64,000 nucleotides of DNA from Platanthera guangdongensis (lineage: Eukaryota > Streptophyta > Magnoliopsida > Asparagales > Orchidaceae): contig CM077153.1 of the NCBI GenBank assembly GCA_039583875.1, positions 65,666,482 to 65,730,481 on the forward strand. Direction: 5' to 3'. Below, piece after piece: positions 44,800 to 56,878 of the stretch (position 1 is its first letter; each line of letters opens with the position of its first letter). Below the pieces are notes generated by a model. The model was not told the DNA's origin. It searched no databases and saw nothing but the letters and a program-made list of their open reading frames with translations. Position numbers and translations under genes: made by a program.

Positions 44800-46222
44800 A
44801 TGGCTCCCAAGAATGACGATAACATCTTCGAGGGATACGAGCTGGTTCGTAATGGATTCCAGTCGGCGAATGATGAAATCAAGGAGGTGGTAAAACTGGT
44901 CATTGAAGCTGGCTTGGAGTATTTGCTTTCTGAACCAACAAATATCTGGAAAGAGAAGTGTCAAAATTCTTCTCCAATGCTTACTGGAATCAAATTCAAC
45001 AAAGATTAAGTTCAAGGTGAATGGAACAAAAGTGAAAATCACAACAATAAGACTGGCCAAGGTATTCCACATATCTAGAATTGACCAAGAAGAATAGTTA
45101 GACTATGCCAAAACCACAAATGCATTAGAATGGCGTGGATTGGATCCAACCACCAAGCTGGGAAGTACCCTGTTCTGCAAAGGTATGAACAATCAAGGGA
45201 AATTCCTGTCAGAAATAATAGGGAAGGTGCTGTTGTGCAGAATAGGAGCACATGACAGGATATCAGCCAACATGTTTCAGCTAATGGCTCAAGTAATATT
45301 CAAAGTGAAGACTGACTAGAGCAAAGTAGTCTTTGACAAAATTACAGAATGCCTTAAGAAGCCCAACTTGGGCAGAATAATAAGCCTCTACTTGGTACAA
45401 GCCATTCCTAATTGTCTGAACTTGAATACTAGAACAAAAATCAATCACATGCGCATAATGAATATGAGGATTTTATCTAGATGGGATAGAGTTCTATCTA
45501 AAGAGACATCTAGAGTGGTAAAGAAGCAAGAGAAAAAGAAGAAGAATGTAGTAGTGGAAGAAAATTCTTCCAGTAAATCTGATGGACAAGAGAGTTCAAG
45601 CTCAGATGACCAAGATGTTCCAGCCCCAGAAATTTCTCCTAGACCCTCATCTGAAATTAGGGAACAGATGCAGGGGGAGATAATACCAGAGAAGGAACAC
45701 ATTGAAGAAGAAAACCTCAATGTGCTTCCAACTTTAGAAAGTGAAATTGCAGGCAAAATAGTGATGGTTGTGCTCCATGACCTAAACAAAGAGGAAAGAC
45801 TGAATGATGCAACTACACAAGATCTGCAAATGACAGATGAAGAAACTGAAAACGCAATCAATAAGGAGACTGAAGAAGAAACTCTATTGGATAAAATAGA
45901 TGACATCCAAGGGGAGATAACTATAACTTTTGAGAACCTAGTTCCTGATATTGAAGTTCAGGAAGATGAAGTTCACTTGGAGGACATTAATATTGATAAA
46001 GAAGATGCAAGGGTTGAGGGGGAGTTGGACCCAGATACTAACAAAGCCAAAGAGAAACCAACAGTTAAAGAAGTAAATTCTTCTAAATCTGAGGAAGAAG
46101 AAGTGTCTCAGCTGAAGAAAAGTAAATTATTTGAAATGAAAAAGAGAAGTAGGAGCTACAAAAGGATTTTTCAGTCTGAACCAACTCCAGTTCCTCTAGA
46201 GGACTCAAGCTCCCTGCTAGTT
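44800..46222 (+). pseudogene. ORF3 of element A, 5' part
   Basis: The ATG at 44800 opens MAPKNDDNIFEGYELVRNGF, plainly homologous to B ORF3. A frameshift near 44980 moves it to the next frame, where TAG codons at about 45095 and 45317 interrupt it. The second is a Trp codon in B. From 45318 it is open to 46222 (KKPNLGRIISLYL, NHMRIMNMRILSRWDRVL), then an acidic middle with a basic patch (KKSKLFEMKKRSRSYKR). It is cut by element E at 46222 and continues at 58460 in the same phase. Confidence 0.9.
46218..46222. repeat. Target-site duplication of element E, left copy (TAGTT)
   Basis: TAGTT at 46218-46222 recurs at 58455-58459, right after the E 3' LTR. Confidence 0.95.
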
Positions 46223-46499
46223 TGATGAGTGCGATTATGATAGGCTTTTTACTATCATAATTGTAATCATGTCTGCTATTCCTACCTCATTTTGCAGTAA
46301 TTTCGCAAGAAAAGTCAAAGAATTGTTTTATCATGATTAGGAGAGCATAGTTAGGATCTTTGTTACTCCTTATATTGAGTTATCTAATTTATTACATCAC
46401 TTTTATATGCAGGTAGCGCTAACCAGTGGAACTAAAAGTCTTGGAGCAAACAAAGGAGTTCACAGAGTCAACATGAATGATGACAGGACAAAAATTTGG

Positions 46500-46790
46500 C
46501 GCACACGGGTGGACACACGGCCATGTGCCTACCCGTGTCCTATGCACCCTGGAGCTGAAGAAATTGGACGCAGGAGACAGAGACTCACACGGGTAGGAAT
46601 ACGCCCGTGTGCCTACCCGTGTCATATTTGAACACGACTGCCGACCAACCCATGTCTGAAGAACGTGAAGACCCACACGGCCATGTCAGTACCCGTGTCA
46701 TCTGACACGTCCCACTACCAGACACGCCTGTTCATGGGGAACCGCCTAGGAACCATCCACACGGCCGTGTTGGAACCCGTGTCCGACCTG
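46500..46790. promoter_or_regulatory. ACACGG / CCGTGT palindrome array in the E U3
   Basis: Four clusters (about 46502, 46587, 46673 and 46759) each pair ACACGGGT or ACACGGCC with CCCGTGT on the other arm; ACACGGCCGTGT at about 46761 is a perfect 12-bp palindrome. The array ends 15-20 bases before the TATA-like box. The 3' LTR has the same array (about 57171-57470). Confidence 0.9.
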
Positions 46791-46803
46791 TTTGCAAAGG
46801 GAC

Positions 46804-46810
46804 TATATAT
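46804..46810 (+). promoter_or_regulatory. TATA-like box of the E 5' LTR
   Basis: GACTATATATTT directly downstream of the palindrome array; repeated at 57487-57493. Confidence 0.7.
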
Positions 46811-47824
46811 TTCCTGTAGAAAAATTAGTGGAGAACTTTTGGATCATTCTGGGATTGGAGAACTGCTGAAGCCCGAAGTGGAGCATCCAAGAGAAGGAGG
46901 ATTGAAGGGTATTTTGTATGTATTTTTATCTATTCATTAATCCCTTTTAATCTTGCCTTTCTCTTGGTGATTCAACTTAGTTTATTATTTTAATTTGCAT
47001 GAGCTTATATTTGAACAATTTGTTAATCATGTCTCGCATGATTTACATCAAATTTGTAGTATTTTATTCGTATGTGGGCTTACAAACAAAGATCTTAATC
47101 CTAATTATGAATTTCTTATTTGTCTTACATGAATTGCAAATCTCTAGATTGAGAAATTAGATGTTTGTGATGAAATTTACATGTTCATAGTTTGGTGTGA
47201 GATCTCTTTATAATTCGAATTTCATGATCGAGAGATATGTTATTTGGATAATTGGAATACAAATAAATGAATTCATGATATTTTAGAGATATGATTTCGT
47301 GGTTTATGTAATAGATAGGGTGTTTTATTCAATGCAAATTTGAGTATTGTAAATTATTCGAGAGAAAATTTACTAACTTAGATTTAGGATTTGAATTGCT
47401 CGAGAGAGAATTTGATAAATATTTACCCTTTACAATTCAACAAATTTGATAGTCTTATGCTTTCATGATTAAATAGAATTGAGTGAATGAATGAATAATT
47501 TCATGTAATTGCTCATAAGCGTTCAGGTTGTTATCATGTTCAATCTTCCAATGCTGATTTATCCAATAGTCATAGTTAGGTTAATTTAGGTTAGAAGTCA
47601 ATTTTACTTATAGGTACGATAATAGAGTGAGGATGAGTACGAATACTTGAAATGGCCCTGTGGAATACGACACGAGATGTAGATTTCTCCTGTACTATGA
47701 TTGATAGGTGCACTTGCCTGAATGTTATTTCAATCTAGCTTATGCCCATCTACATAGTTATACTAGAATGTAGAATGAAATCGCATTGAGTTATTACTTG
47801 TTAGCAAAGCAATCATCAAGTTTT

Positions 47825-47842
47825 TGGCGCCGTTGCCGGGGA
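47825..47842 (+). other. Primer binding site of E (tRNA-Asp type)
   Basis: TGGCGCCGTTGCCGGGGA, the standard Athila/Tat primer site, begins six bases after the LTR end. Confidence 0.95.
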
Positions 47843-47966
47843 CGTTTTCAATATTTCGAAAGTCCAAAATTTATTAATCTACCAGTTTTTGTTTAGTAAT
47901 AAATAGTTGTAAATTATTATTTGAATAATTATATTGCTTAATCTCTGTTTTGTAGTCTGTTAGTCT

Positions 47967-49500
47967 ATGACCAGGGGCAGAAATTCTGGGCTAGCACCAT
48001 TTCATCCTGACCCAGAACGACTTATCCATAACACTAACCTAAGGGACGTGGGAATTAATACCACAGACATTTCAAACGGACTATCAGAAAAGGAGACAGT
48101 GAACCAAGGAGAGAATCATCTGGAAAACCTAGACACCATGGCCAACCAAAATGAGCAAACCATGTCTGACTTTGCTAAACCTAATCTCCAAGGAACTGGG
48201 TCGAGCATCGTTAGATCACCAATAGCTACCAATAACTTTAAATTGAAGCCTAGTGTGATACAAATGGTTCAACAGTATGTCCAGTATGATGGCTTGCAAG
48301 ATGAGGATCCTAACACCCACTTGGCCGGATTCCTGGAGATATGTGACACATTCAAGATCAATGGTGTTTCCAACGATGCCATTCGATTGAGATTGTTTCC
48401 ATTTTCTTTAAGGCATAAGGCGAAGCAGTGGTTGAACTCACTACCTAGAGGGTCGATTACTACTTGGGACATGATGGTTGAAAAGTTTATGATGAAGTAT
48501 TTCCCACCGATAAAGAATGCGAAGTTAAGGAATGACATTTCTACGTTTATTCAAATGGAATCTGAATCGTTGTATGACACATGGGAACGATTCAAAGACC
48601 TTTTGAGGAGATGTCCCCACCATGCTCTACCTTCATGGCTTCAGATTCAGACCTTCTACAATGGTCTAAATTTGGCCACTAAACAGATGATTGATGCGGC
48701 TAGTGGAGGCACTTTGAATAACAAGACACCTGAAGCGGCTTAGCAGTTGATTGAAGATATGGCTATGAATAATTACCAATGGACTACAGTAAGACAAAAT
48801 CCTAGCAAGCACGCAGGAATTTATGAAGTAGATGTCATCACCGCCTTAGCTATTCAAGTGGAGAAGCTTCACTAAAAGATGGACAACCTTGCCTTAGTAT
48901 CACCCTCCATAGCACCGCAATAATGGGACCCTTCATGCAGTGGAATGCCTGGTTGTGAACCTCAAGCTCAAGAGCATGTTGACTATATGGGCAATAATAT
49001 TAGACCTCCTTTCAATCAAGCCAACAACCCATATAGTTCTACATATAATCCTGGATGGTGAAACCACCCCAATTTCTCTTGGGGAGGATAAGGAAATCAA
49101 GGGAAGCAACCCATGTTTGGACAACAACTACAACCGGAACCAAGGAAGCCTACATTGGAAGATGTGCTTACCAAGTTCATGCAAACTACCGATGTAGCCT
49201 TCCGGAATCAAGAGGGTTCAATTCGGAACTTGGAGAATCAAATTGGTCAGCTTGCAAGGATGGTTTCTGAAAGGCAGAAAGGAACACTTCGGGGGAACAC
49301 TGAGATAAATCCAAGGGAGCATGCAAAAGCCGTTCAATTGAGGAGCGGAAAGGAGTTACAAGACCCAAGGCCTGCGAAGGAAGCACCCCAAATGGAGTCT
49401 AGCGACGAAGGATCAAGCGAGATGAATGTGCAACCGATGGAGTACCAACTAGCAATACCATACCCAGCAAAGCTTAACAAGGAGCGCATGGATGCGCAGT
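47967..49500 (+). pseudogene. Gag of element E
   Basis: The ATG at 47967 opens a gypsy Gag. The core retrotransposon-gag block is clear at residues 105-235 (HLAGFLEICDTFKI, RLRLFPFSLRHKAKQWL, FMMKYFP, ESLYDTWERFKDLLRRCPHH). The frame is stopped at 48741 (TAG) and again near 48873, 48921, 49059 and 49089. Most are one-base changes from Gln, Arg or Trp codons. It then stays open through KPTLEDVLTKFMQTTDVAF and IRNLENQIGQLA, the usual Athila Gag tail. No zinc knuckle is seen, which is normal for this group. Non-functional. Confidence 0.9.
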
Positions 49501-50504
49501 ATGGTAAATTTTTATCTATGTTTAAGCAATTACATGTCAATTTACCTTTTTCTGAAATTATTCAAATGCCTAAGTATGCTAAATTTCTTAAGGATTTAAT
49601 TTCTAATAAAAAGAAAATAGAGGAATTATCATTAGTAACACTTAGTGAAGAATGTTCCGCTATTTTGCAAAATAAATTACCACAAAAACTTAAGGATCCC
49701 GGTTCATTTTCAATTCCATGCTTAATCGGAGATTTACAAGTCAATAAAGCTTTAGCAGATTTAGGAGCAAGTATAAATTTAATGCCTTATAAACTATATC
49801 TGAAACTAGGCCTAGGAGAACTTAGCCTAACTAGAATGAGTATTCAATTAATGGATCGATCAGTTAAGTATCCTAGAGGAATAGTAGTGGATGTATTGGT
49901 TAAGGTAGACAAGTTTATATTTCCTGCTGATTTTGTTATTCTAGATATGGATGACAATATCGAAGTACCACTCATACTAGGTCATCCATTTTTAGCAATA
50001 TCTAGAGCACTTATTGATGTTTTTGATGGTAAATTAGTCGTGCGAGTAGGGGAAGATGAAGTCACTTTTCAAATTGGCAATACTATGAAACAATCTTTAG
50101 ATAATGATGATTATTGCTATTTTTCTCATGGCGTCGATGATTTTATGACTTCTATAAATTCTAATTTTTATTTTAAAGATCCTTTAGAAATTTGTATTAC
50201 TAACTATTTTCTAGAAGAAGAAAAAAATAAAGACATTACTGAACATTTATTTTTTCTAGATAATAGTGTTACAATGAATAGAACGACTGAATATAGTTTG
50301 ATTACTCAAGGAGATTATGAAACTCTTAAGAATAATACTAAGAATCCACCAATAGTAGAACTTAAAAAATTACCGGATCATCTTGAGTATGTTTTCTTAG
50401 GAAATAATTCTTCTTACCCAGTTATTATATCCTCTAATCTTTCCAACATTGAAAAAACTAAATTAATAACTGTATTGAAGAAATATAAAGGTGCAATAAC
50501 ATGA
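49501..50504 (+). pseudogene. Protease region of element E pol
   Basis: In frame with gag. An Athila-type aspartic protease is visible: IPCLIGDLQVNKALADLGAS near 49709-49770 with the catalytic Asp of DLGAS, followed by INLMPYKLY and VPLILGHPFLA. A variable linker leads toward RT. A TGA at 50502-50504 stops it, probably from a Trp codon. Confidence 0.9.
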
Positions 50505-50558
50505 CAAATATCTAATATAAAGGGTATTAATCCTAGTTTTTACACTCATAAAATCCTT

Positions 50559-51806
50559 TTGGAAGAAAACTATAAGTCTTCTATTCAACCGCAACGTAGG
50601 CTAAATCCTAATATGAAAGAGGTAGTTAAGGCTGAGATTGTTAAGTTATTAGATGATGGTATTATATATCCTATTTCGGATAGTTCATGGGTTAGTCCTG
50701 TCCAAGTAGTTCCTAAGAAGGGTGGCCTGACAGTGGTAGCAAATGATAGAAATGAATTAATTCCAACGCGAATGGTAACAGGTTGGCGTGTCTGTATAGA
50801 CTATAGGAAATTAAATGATGCCACTAGGAAAGACCATTTCCCTCTTCCTTTCATTGACCAGATATTAGAACGCTTATCAGGACATTCTTATTATTTTTTT
50901 CTAGATGGACTTTCTGGATACTTCCAAATTCCTATAGCACCAGAAGACCAAGAGAAAACAACATTTACTTGCCCATTCGGTACTTTTGCCTATAGACGTA
51001 TGCCTTTCGGGTTATGTAATGCACCCGCCACGTTTCAAAGGTGCATGCTAGCCATTTTTAACGAGTATGTTGAAGATATCATGGAAGTGTTCATGGATGA
51101 TTTTTCTGTTTTTGGCGACTCATTTGATCTATGTTTGAATAATTTAGAGAAAGTTCTTAGGAGGTGTGAGGAGACGAACCTAGCACTTAGTTGGGAGAAG
51201 TGCCATTTCATGGTACAAGAAGGGTTAGTACTTGGCCATAAAATCTCAAGCCAAGGAATCCAAGTTGATAGAGCAAAAATAGAGACCATAGAGAAATTAC
51301 CACCACCAACCTCCATTAAGGCAGTGAGAAGTTTCTTAGGACACACAGTATTTTATCGCCGATTTATTAAAGACTTCTCTAAAATAGCTAAACCACTTAC
51401 AAGGCTTTTAGAAAAAGACACACCTTTTATTTTTTAACAAGAGTGTCTACATGCCTTTGAGTTCTTAAAAGAGAAATTAATTAATTCTCCTATTATGATC
51501 GCACCCGATTTTAGTGAACCATTTGAGATCATGTGTGACGCTAGTAGTTTTGCGGTAGGGGCTTTTTTAGGACAACGCCGAAACAAACATTTTCACCCTA
51601 TATATTATGCTAGCAAAACACTTAATAATGTACAAGAGAATTATACAACTACCGAAAAAGAACTCCTAGCACTGGTATTTGCCTTTGATAAATTTAGACC
51701 ATATTTAACATTATCCAAAGTGCTAGTTTACACGGATCACTCTGCCCTTAGATATTTGCTAGTCAAAGCGTAAGCAAAGCCTTGTTTAATTCGTTGGTTT
51801 CTTCTA
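50559..51806 (+). pseudogene. Reverse transcriptase and RNase H of element E
   Basis: Same frame. RT blocks: IYPISDSSWVSPVQVVPKKGG, WRVCIDYRKLNDATRKDHFP, FLDGLSGYFQI, PFGLCNAPATFQRCM, and FMDDFSVFG with both catalytic Asp codons at 51096-51101, then GHKISSQGI and the connection domain. A TAA at 51435 follows FIF. RNase H (MCDASSFAVGAFLGQR, TTTEKELLALVFA, VYTDHSALRYL) is open to a TAA at 51771. Only stop codons break it. Confidence 0.93.
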
Positions 51807-53267
51807 TTGCAAGAATTTGACTTAGAAATTAGGGATAAACGAGGAGCGAAAAACTTAGCAGCAGATCATCTTTCACGTTTAGAAAATCCACTACGATCAA
51901 TGTTAGATGAATCTGAAATTTCTGATACATTTCCTGAGGAATCACTATTTGCCATATCTACAAATATACATCTTGATTATCCATGGTTTACATATTATGC
52001 AAACTATCTTGTGGCTAAGGTCTTTCCAAAAGATTTTTCATATCAGCAAAAAAAGAAATTTTTCTCTGATTTGAAATATTACTTTTTGGAGGACCCATTT
52101 CTTTTTCGGATATGTACATATTCTATTATACGAAGGTGTGTATCAGCGGAGGAGGGTTGGAAGATTTTGGGGCAGTGTCATTCAGACCCTGCTGGTGTTC
52201 ACTATGGAGCGAATCGCTCTGCGAAAAAGGTTCTTGATTCCGGTTTTTATTGGCCCCTTCTATTCAGGGATGCCCAAAGGTATGTGCTTTCATGTGATTC
52301 TTGTCAGAAAGCAGGTAATATTTCTAAATTACATGAAATGCCACAAAAAATTATTCTTGAATGTGAAGTATTTGATGTGTGGGGTATTGATTTTATGGGT
52401 CCATTTCCAGTTTCCTTTGGGAATAAATATATTTTAGTAGATGTAGATTATGTATCGAAGTGGGTTGAAGCACAAGCTTTGCCTACTAATGATAGTAGGG
52501 TAGTAATCCGATTTTTAAAATCCTTATTTGCACGATTTGACACACCACGTGCACTTATTAGCGATAGGGGTTCACATTTCTGTAATTTATAGCTAAATAA
52601 AATATTAGAAAAATATGGAGTTACACATAGCATAGCCACTCCTTATCATCCGCAAACTAGTGGTCAAGTTTAAGTTTCCAATAGAGAGCTTAAGAGGATC
52701 CTAGATAAATCTGTAGAAGGGAATAGGAAGCAGTGGTCTAGGAAACTTAACGATTGTTTGTGGGGTTATAGGACCACCTTCAAAACACCTATAAGTACCA
52801 CCCCATTTAGATTAGTCTATGGTAAATCTTGTCACCTACCTATAGAATTAGAGCATAAGTCGTATTGGGCAATACATTCTTTGAATTTTGACACTAGTTC
52901 TATAGGGGAGAAACGGAAGCTTCAACTTAATGAATTAGATGAGTGGAGAACTATGGCCTATGAGAACTCCAGGATTTATAAGGAGAAGACTAAGCTATTT
53001 CATGACCGTCACCTTCGTAAACCCAAGACATTCCAAAAAGGTGACCAAGTCCTCCTTTTTAATTCCAGACTGCGTTTATTCCCTGGGAAATTAAGGTCTA
53101 AGTGGTCCGGACCCTTTAAGGTTAAAGAAGTCATTCCCTACGTCACAGTCGAGCTAACTCACCCTGAAAAGGGAGATTTTAAGGTTAATGTACACCGACT
53201 TAAGCCTTATTATGGTGAGCTTCCTAGAGACTTCACTTGTCTAGAGACCTGTCTCCATCTAGATTAG
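51807..53267 (+). pseudogene. Integrase of element E
   Basis: After a stretch ending RNase H ([11 protein letters not shown]), the H2C2 zinc region is visible ([28 protein letters not shown]). The integrase core follows with [11 protein letters not shown] (first Asp) and [10 protein letters not shown] (second Asp). A TAG lies at 52590. A TAA at 52671-52673 sits inside GQV-stop-VSN, exactly where the catalytic Glu is expected. The C-terminal part reads [20 protein letters not shown] and [13 protein letters not shown], ending TAG at 53265-53267. No frameshift seen. Confidence 0.92.
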
Positions 53268-53985
53268 GTTTATGTTAAATTAATAACTATAGAAAGTATT
53301 TCTTATTTATAATTTTTTTTAGTATAAGTCTAGTAAAATTTAATGAAAAAAAAATTTTAATGAAAAAAAATTATGTAAAAATTTTTCTTAGGAGGAATGT
53401 AATTTTGGAGGAGCACACGGGTCACCACACGCCCGTGTGGGTAGTCGTTTACTCGACACAGCCTCATGCCCAGCCATGTGAATTAATTCCGAAAAAGGGC
53501 GATTTTTCCCGAGAACAACACGGGTTCACACCAACCCGTTTGTCTTGCCGTGTTTCTTCGCTCGACGATCGTCAAGACCGCTGTGTCGAGACATCCGACA
53601 CTCCCGTGTCACCTAACACACGGCCGTATCGCCTACCAACCCGTGTATTGTTAATACGCCGTGCCAGTTCAGACACGGGTCGACACACAGCCATGTCATG
53701 GCCCGTGTCCACCTGCCGCGCAGTCCCCTGTCAGTTTGACCGCACGGCCCCCCAAAGCCCGTGTTTCACGAGGCCAAGATTCCTCAACACGGGTTCGCAC
53801 ACGCCCGTGTGCGTACCCGTGTTCGCCGACTATATATAGGGGCCGTGTCTTTCATTCTTTTCATCTCCTAAACCATCTCCTGAGCACAGCCATCCTCCCC
53901 TTAACCCAATCTCAGAGCTCGGTTGGAGTATTCCTTGCCTCCAAAATTCGCGGATTCACCTCTAGTCAATCGTCCCTCCTTGATC
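53268..53985 (+). promoter_or_regulatory. LTR-like promoter module between pol and the extra ORF of E
   Basis: After an AT-rich 120 bases, 53413-53830 is filled with ACACGGGT, CCCGTGT and ACACGGCCGTAT words, the same family as in the E LTRs but in different order. TATATATA at 53831-53838 directly follows the last copy, 147 bases before the ATG. One GTGTCGAGACA, the A-type word, lies near 53583. Open frames across it are artefacts of the repeat. Confidence 0.8.
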
Positions 53986-55242
53986 ATGTCGTCCGGAAGA
54001 ATCCAAGGCGGTCGCCGTCGCCGACCGGAGCTGCAAGTGTCAACAGAGAGGCGTGATGCCGCTGCTCCGCTAGTATTTACCGACCCAGCGCACACCGCCC
54101 GCTTCAACCGCCTACAATTAAAGAAATATCAAGATATCCGCATGATCGACTGGAGTGTTCTCGAGGAAATAAACTTAGCGGGGGATGTAAGGGCATTAAT
54201 CTCTGTAATGGGTTGGGAGCGGTTTTTCGCTATAGAGGAGTTAGGTTTTAAGGAACTCACGTTAGAGTTCCTGTCCTCGTTTTATTTCAATTTTCGGCCT
54301 AACTTCATTGATACACCGCACACGCCCGAGGGGGTAATTTCATTTCGAGTGGGCGGCACCTTTTATACACTCACCATGCTCCAGTTCACCCAGTATTTAG
54401 GGGTTTATGAGGATTCATTCCTCTTTAGTGCTGCCTACCCCAAGCTCCATTTCGACCTCCCCTCTCGCGATAATGCCGACGGTATTTGGCGCCAGCTTTC
54501 TTTTGACACTAGCACCTATGAGGCCAAGCGATCTAAGGCCTCTAAGTTGGTTTCAGCCGCCCTCCATTACATTCACCATCTCCTTAGACACACATTGAGC
54601 GACCGGGGCGAAAGCTCTGGTGTTGTAAGTCGACAGGACCTACTGTACCTCTACAGTATGTCTTCATGTTATCCTCTGCACCTCGGTTTCCTACTCGCCC
54701 AGTTCATCCTCCACCAGGCCGACACCCCCCGCATAGGGTCTATTTGTGTAGCACCCTACATCACTTGCCTGGTGAAGAACATGGGCATATTCTCAGCCCT
54801 CCCCCAGATGACAGTGGTCTCGAAGACCGTGCCCATCACGATGGCCAGTCTTCGCTCCCTCCGCCTCGTCACCGCCCGTCAGGTCCGGGGAGGCATCACA
54901 TATGCTATTGCGAGGCGTGGGCCGCAAGTGCAGGATGATAGTGATGACGAGGTGGATCCTAACCTCGATGTGCCTTTGGTACCTCCGCCCCATTCCACTT
55001 ATGCTCATGGCGAGTCTTCTACTACACCCCCTCCACCTCGTTCATGAGATTCGCGGGAATTCCGACAGTTCTTCGACACCGAGCTCTCGCCGCGCCTACA
55101 ACATATTGAGGAGTCGCAGCAGCGGACCGAGGCCCTCCTCATCCAGATCAGAGACCACCTAGGGATCACTCCTCGCCAGCCGACAGCTCCTGCCCCGCCT
55201 TCCTTCCCTGACGATGCGACCGACCACCCCGCATACTTATGA
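53986..55242 (+). CDS. Athila-type extra 3' ORF of element E (one in-frame TGA)
   Basis: The ATG at 53986 is chosen because it is the first after the TATA box; the open frame extends a little upstream without another ATG. It reads 353 codons to a TGA at 55045-55047, then continues in frame for 64 more codons to TGA at 55240-55242. The internal TGA is probably a mutated Arg codon. Residues about 45-150 (GWERFFAIEELGFKELTLEF, SFRVGGTFYTLTMLQFTQYL) match the pattern of the Arabidopsis retrotransposon ORF-1 (ATHILA) family as I remember it. The start is Arg-rich (GRIQGGRRRRPE). The C-terminal tail is Pro-rich, then helical. I see no signal peptide or convincing membrane span. Function unknown. 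Confidence 0.85.
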
Positions 55243-56878
55243 TGTGTCTCTATGTCGTGTTATCTTTATGTATTGTGTCTTGTACTATTTCTTATATCAG
55301 TGTATTTAGTCCTTTTAGCTATTGTATATCAGTGCATTTCATTACAGCTCCTGTTTTATTACTGTGATCTTCTACTTTTTATGATAGCAGTTTTTTTCTT
55401 TCTCTTATTTCTTCGTGAAATTACTCTATGTCCGCTCTTTACATTGCACGGAGGACATTGCAAATTCTAAGTCTGGGGGTGGAATGGCTGTTCACGTGGT
55501 TACAATTGATTCTAATTTGCTTATCATAATACTCAAGTTTGTTATACCCCCCTACAAATTTTTGTTTGATCCTTTAAGCTCTCATTAATTCATTCATTTG
55601 GGATTATAACTATCTAATTTAACTTAGCACGCTGATTAAAATTGATGTAGACTCATAGAGTGTTCAACTTTGTTGATTCGTAATTAAGCATAGAAATTCA
55701 TTAGCTTAATTTTCTCTATATAGTTTACTCTTAAGATTAATCATCTATATTATTAACTATCAATCACTCAATTTTAGAAAATATACTTATCTATAATAAT
55801 GTGAGTCGATGAGTGTAACATTTTTTATAATCTGGTATTAGGGAATCAAAATGAAAAATACTCTCTATTGATGTCCAGAACTTATCCTCTAGCGATCCTC
55901 AAAATATTATATAGGTTAATTAGTAAGAGCGGAAATGACTTTGACCCCCTATTGGATAGCTTGAGCCTTGTAAACCCAAAACCTTTAACATGATACCCTT
56001 GCACACCCAATTTGAACCTAATCCCCATCCTTTTGATGCTCTACCACCAAAATTCATCAAGGCCAAATCCTTATCTATTAGCACACCTATCATTGAGACC
56101 TTCTTGGAATGAGTTTTTTCATAGTGATATGTGGCCTGAGTGTGTGTATATTTGCACCCACTTGGAATGATCCCTACTATGAACCTAAGGCAAAAAAAAA
56201 AGAAGACATAGTGATATGTGGCCTGAGTGTATGTATACTTGCATCCACTCAGAATGATCCCTACTATGGTCCCTTGGTTAAGAACAATAAAAGTTTGGAG
56301 TATCTTTCAAAAAAATAAAAAAATATGGGAAGTAGGCTAATTGCAAAGTCTGGGGGTGCTTTTATAACACCGATGTATGTTAAGGTATATACCAACAAAA
56401 GGCTCAATCGTGATTTAGGTGTGGAAAACCCATCGCATTTATCTTTTATCACCTCGCCTATAATCTTCTATCCTAAGCCAAAAAGGCTACACCATCATAC
56501 AAGTCCTAAGGATCTTACCTTACTGAGTCTAACTAAGTGTCATGGAGAGGACGTAAAAAGGGTAAGCTCGTGACCTTCAATATAGGTACTTATAAGTTTT
56601 GAAATACTAATACGTATCTTATAGAGATTGTTATTTTTTCCTCATATTTGTTATAGATAACAATACTCTTATTTCTAAAAATGAGTGAGAGATAGTTAAC
56701 AGATATATTGGAAGAAATTTAAGACTATGTTATATTTAGAAAAGTCTGCTAAACTATTTCCTATGCGATTACATCATCAAAGTTCTCTTAAATTCATCGC
56801 AACCTATGTGCGGAGGCAAAATTATTTAATGGTAACCCAAGTGTTTGAATTAGTTTGCTTAGGGACAAGCAAACATCT
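55243..56878 (+). other. Long 3' non-coding region of E
   Basis: About 1.6 kb of AT-rich sequence without a convincing gene; small open frames are shorter than expected to matter. It holds two extra copies of the polypurine word AAGTCTGGGGGT (55469-55480 and 56346-56357) and an 87-bp direct repeat near 56121-56268. Confidence 0.7.
56121..56268. repeat. Direct repeat, period 87 bp
   Basis: ATAGTGATATGTGGCCTGAG and the following 40 bases occur at 56121 and again at 56208 with a few differences. Confidence 0.9.

Larger units (their letters stand above)
46223..47818 (+). repeat. 5' LTR of element E (1,596 bp)
   Basis: It starts TGATGAGTGCGATTATGATAGG and ends GCAATCATCA. It holds the ACACGG/CCGTGT array (46500-46790), a TATA-like TATATAT (46804-46810), and an AT-rich remainder. 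Confidence 0.95.

Noticed and set aside
46407..46676. Open frames with Cys/Pro-rich repeats in the E LTR (also 57078-57347 and 53360-54056)
   Set aside because: Translations of the ACACGG/CCGTGT array, present in both LTRs with changed residues.
54902..55162. Separate small gene overlapping the end of the Athila-type ORF
   Set aside because: It is another frame of the same DNA. The main ORF continues in its own frame past the TGA to 55242.
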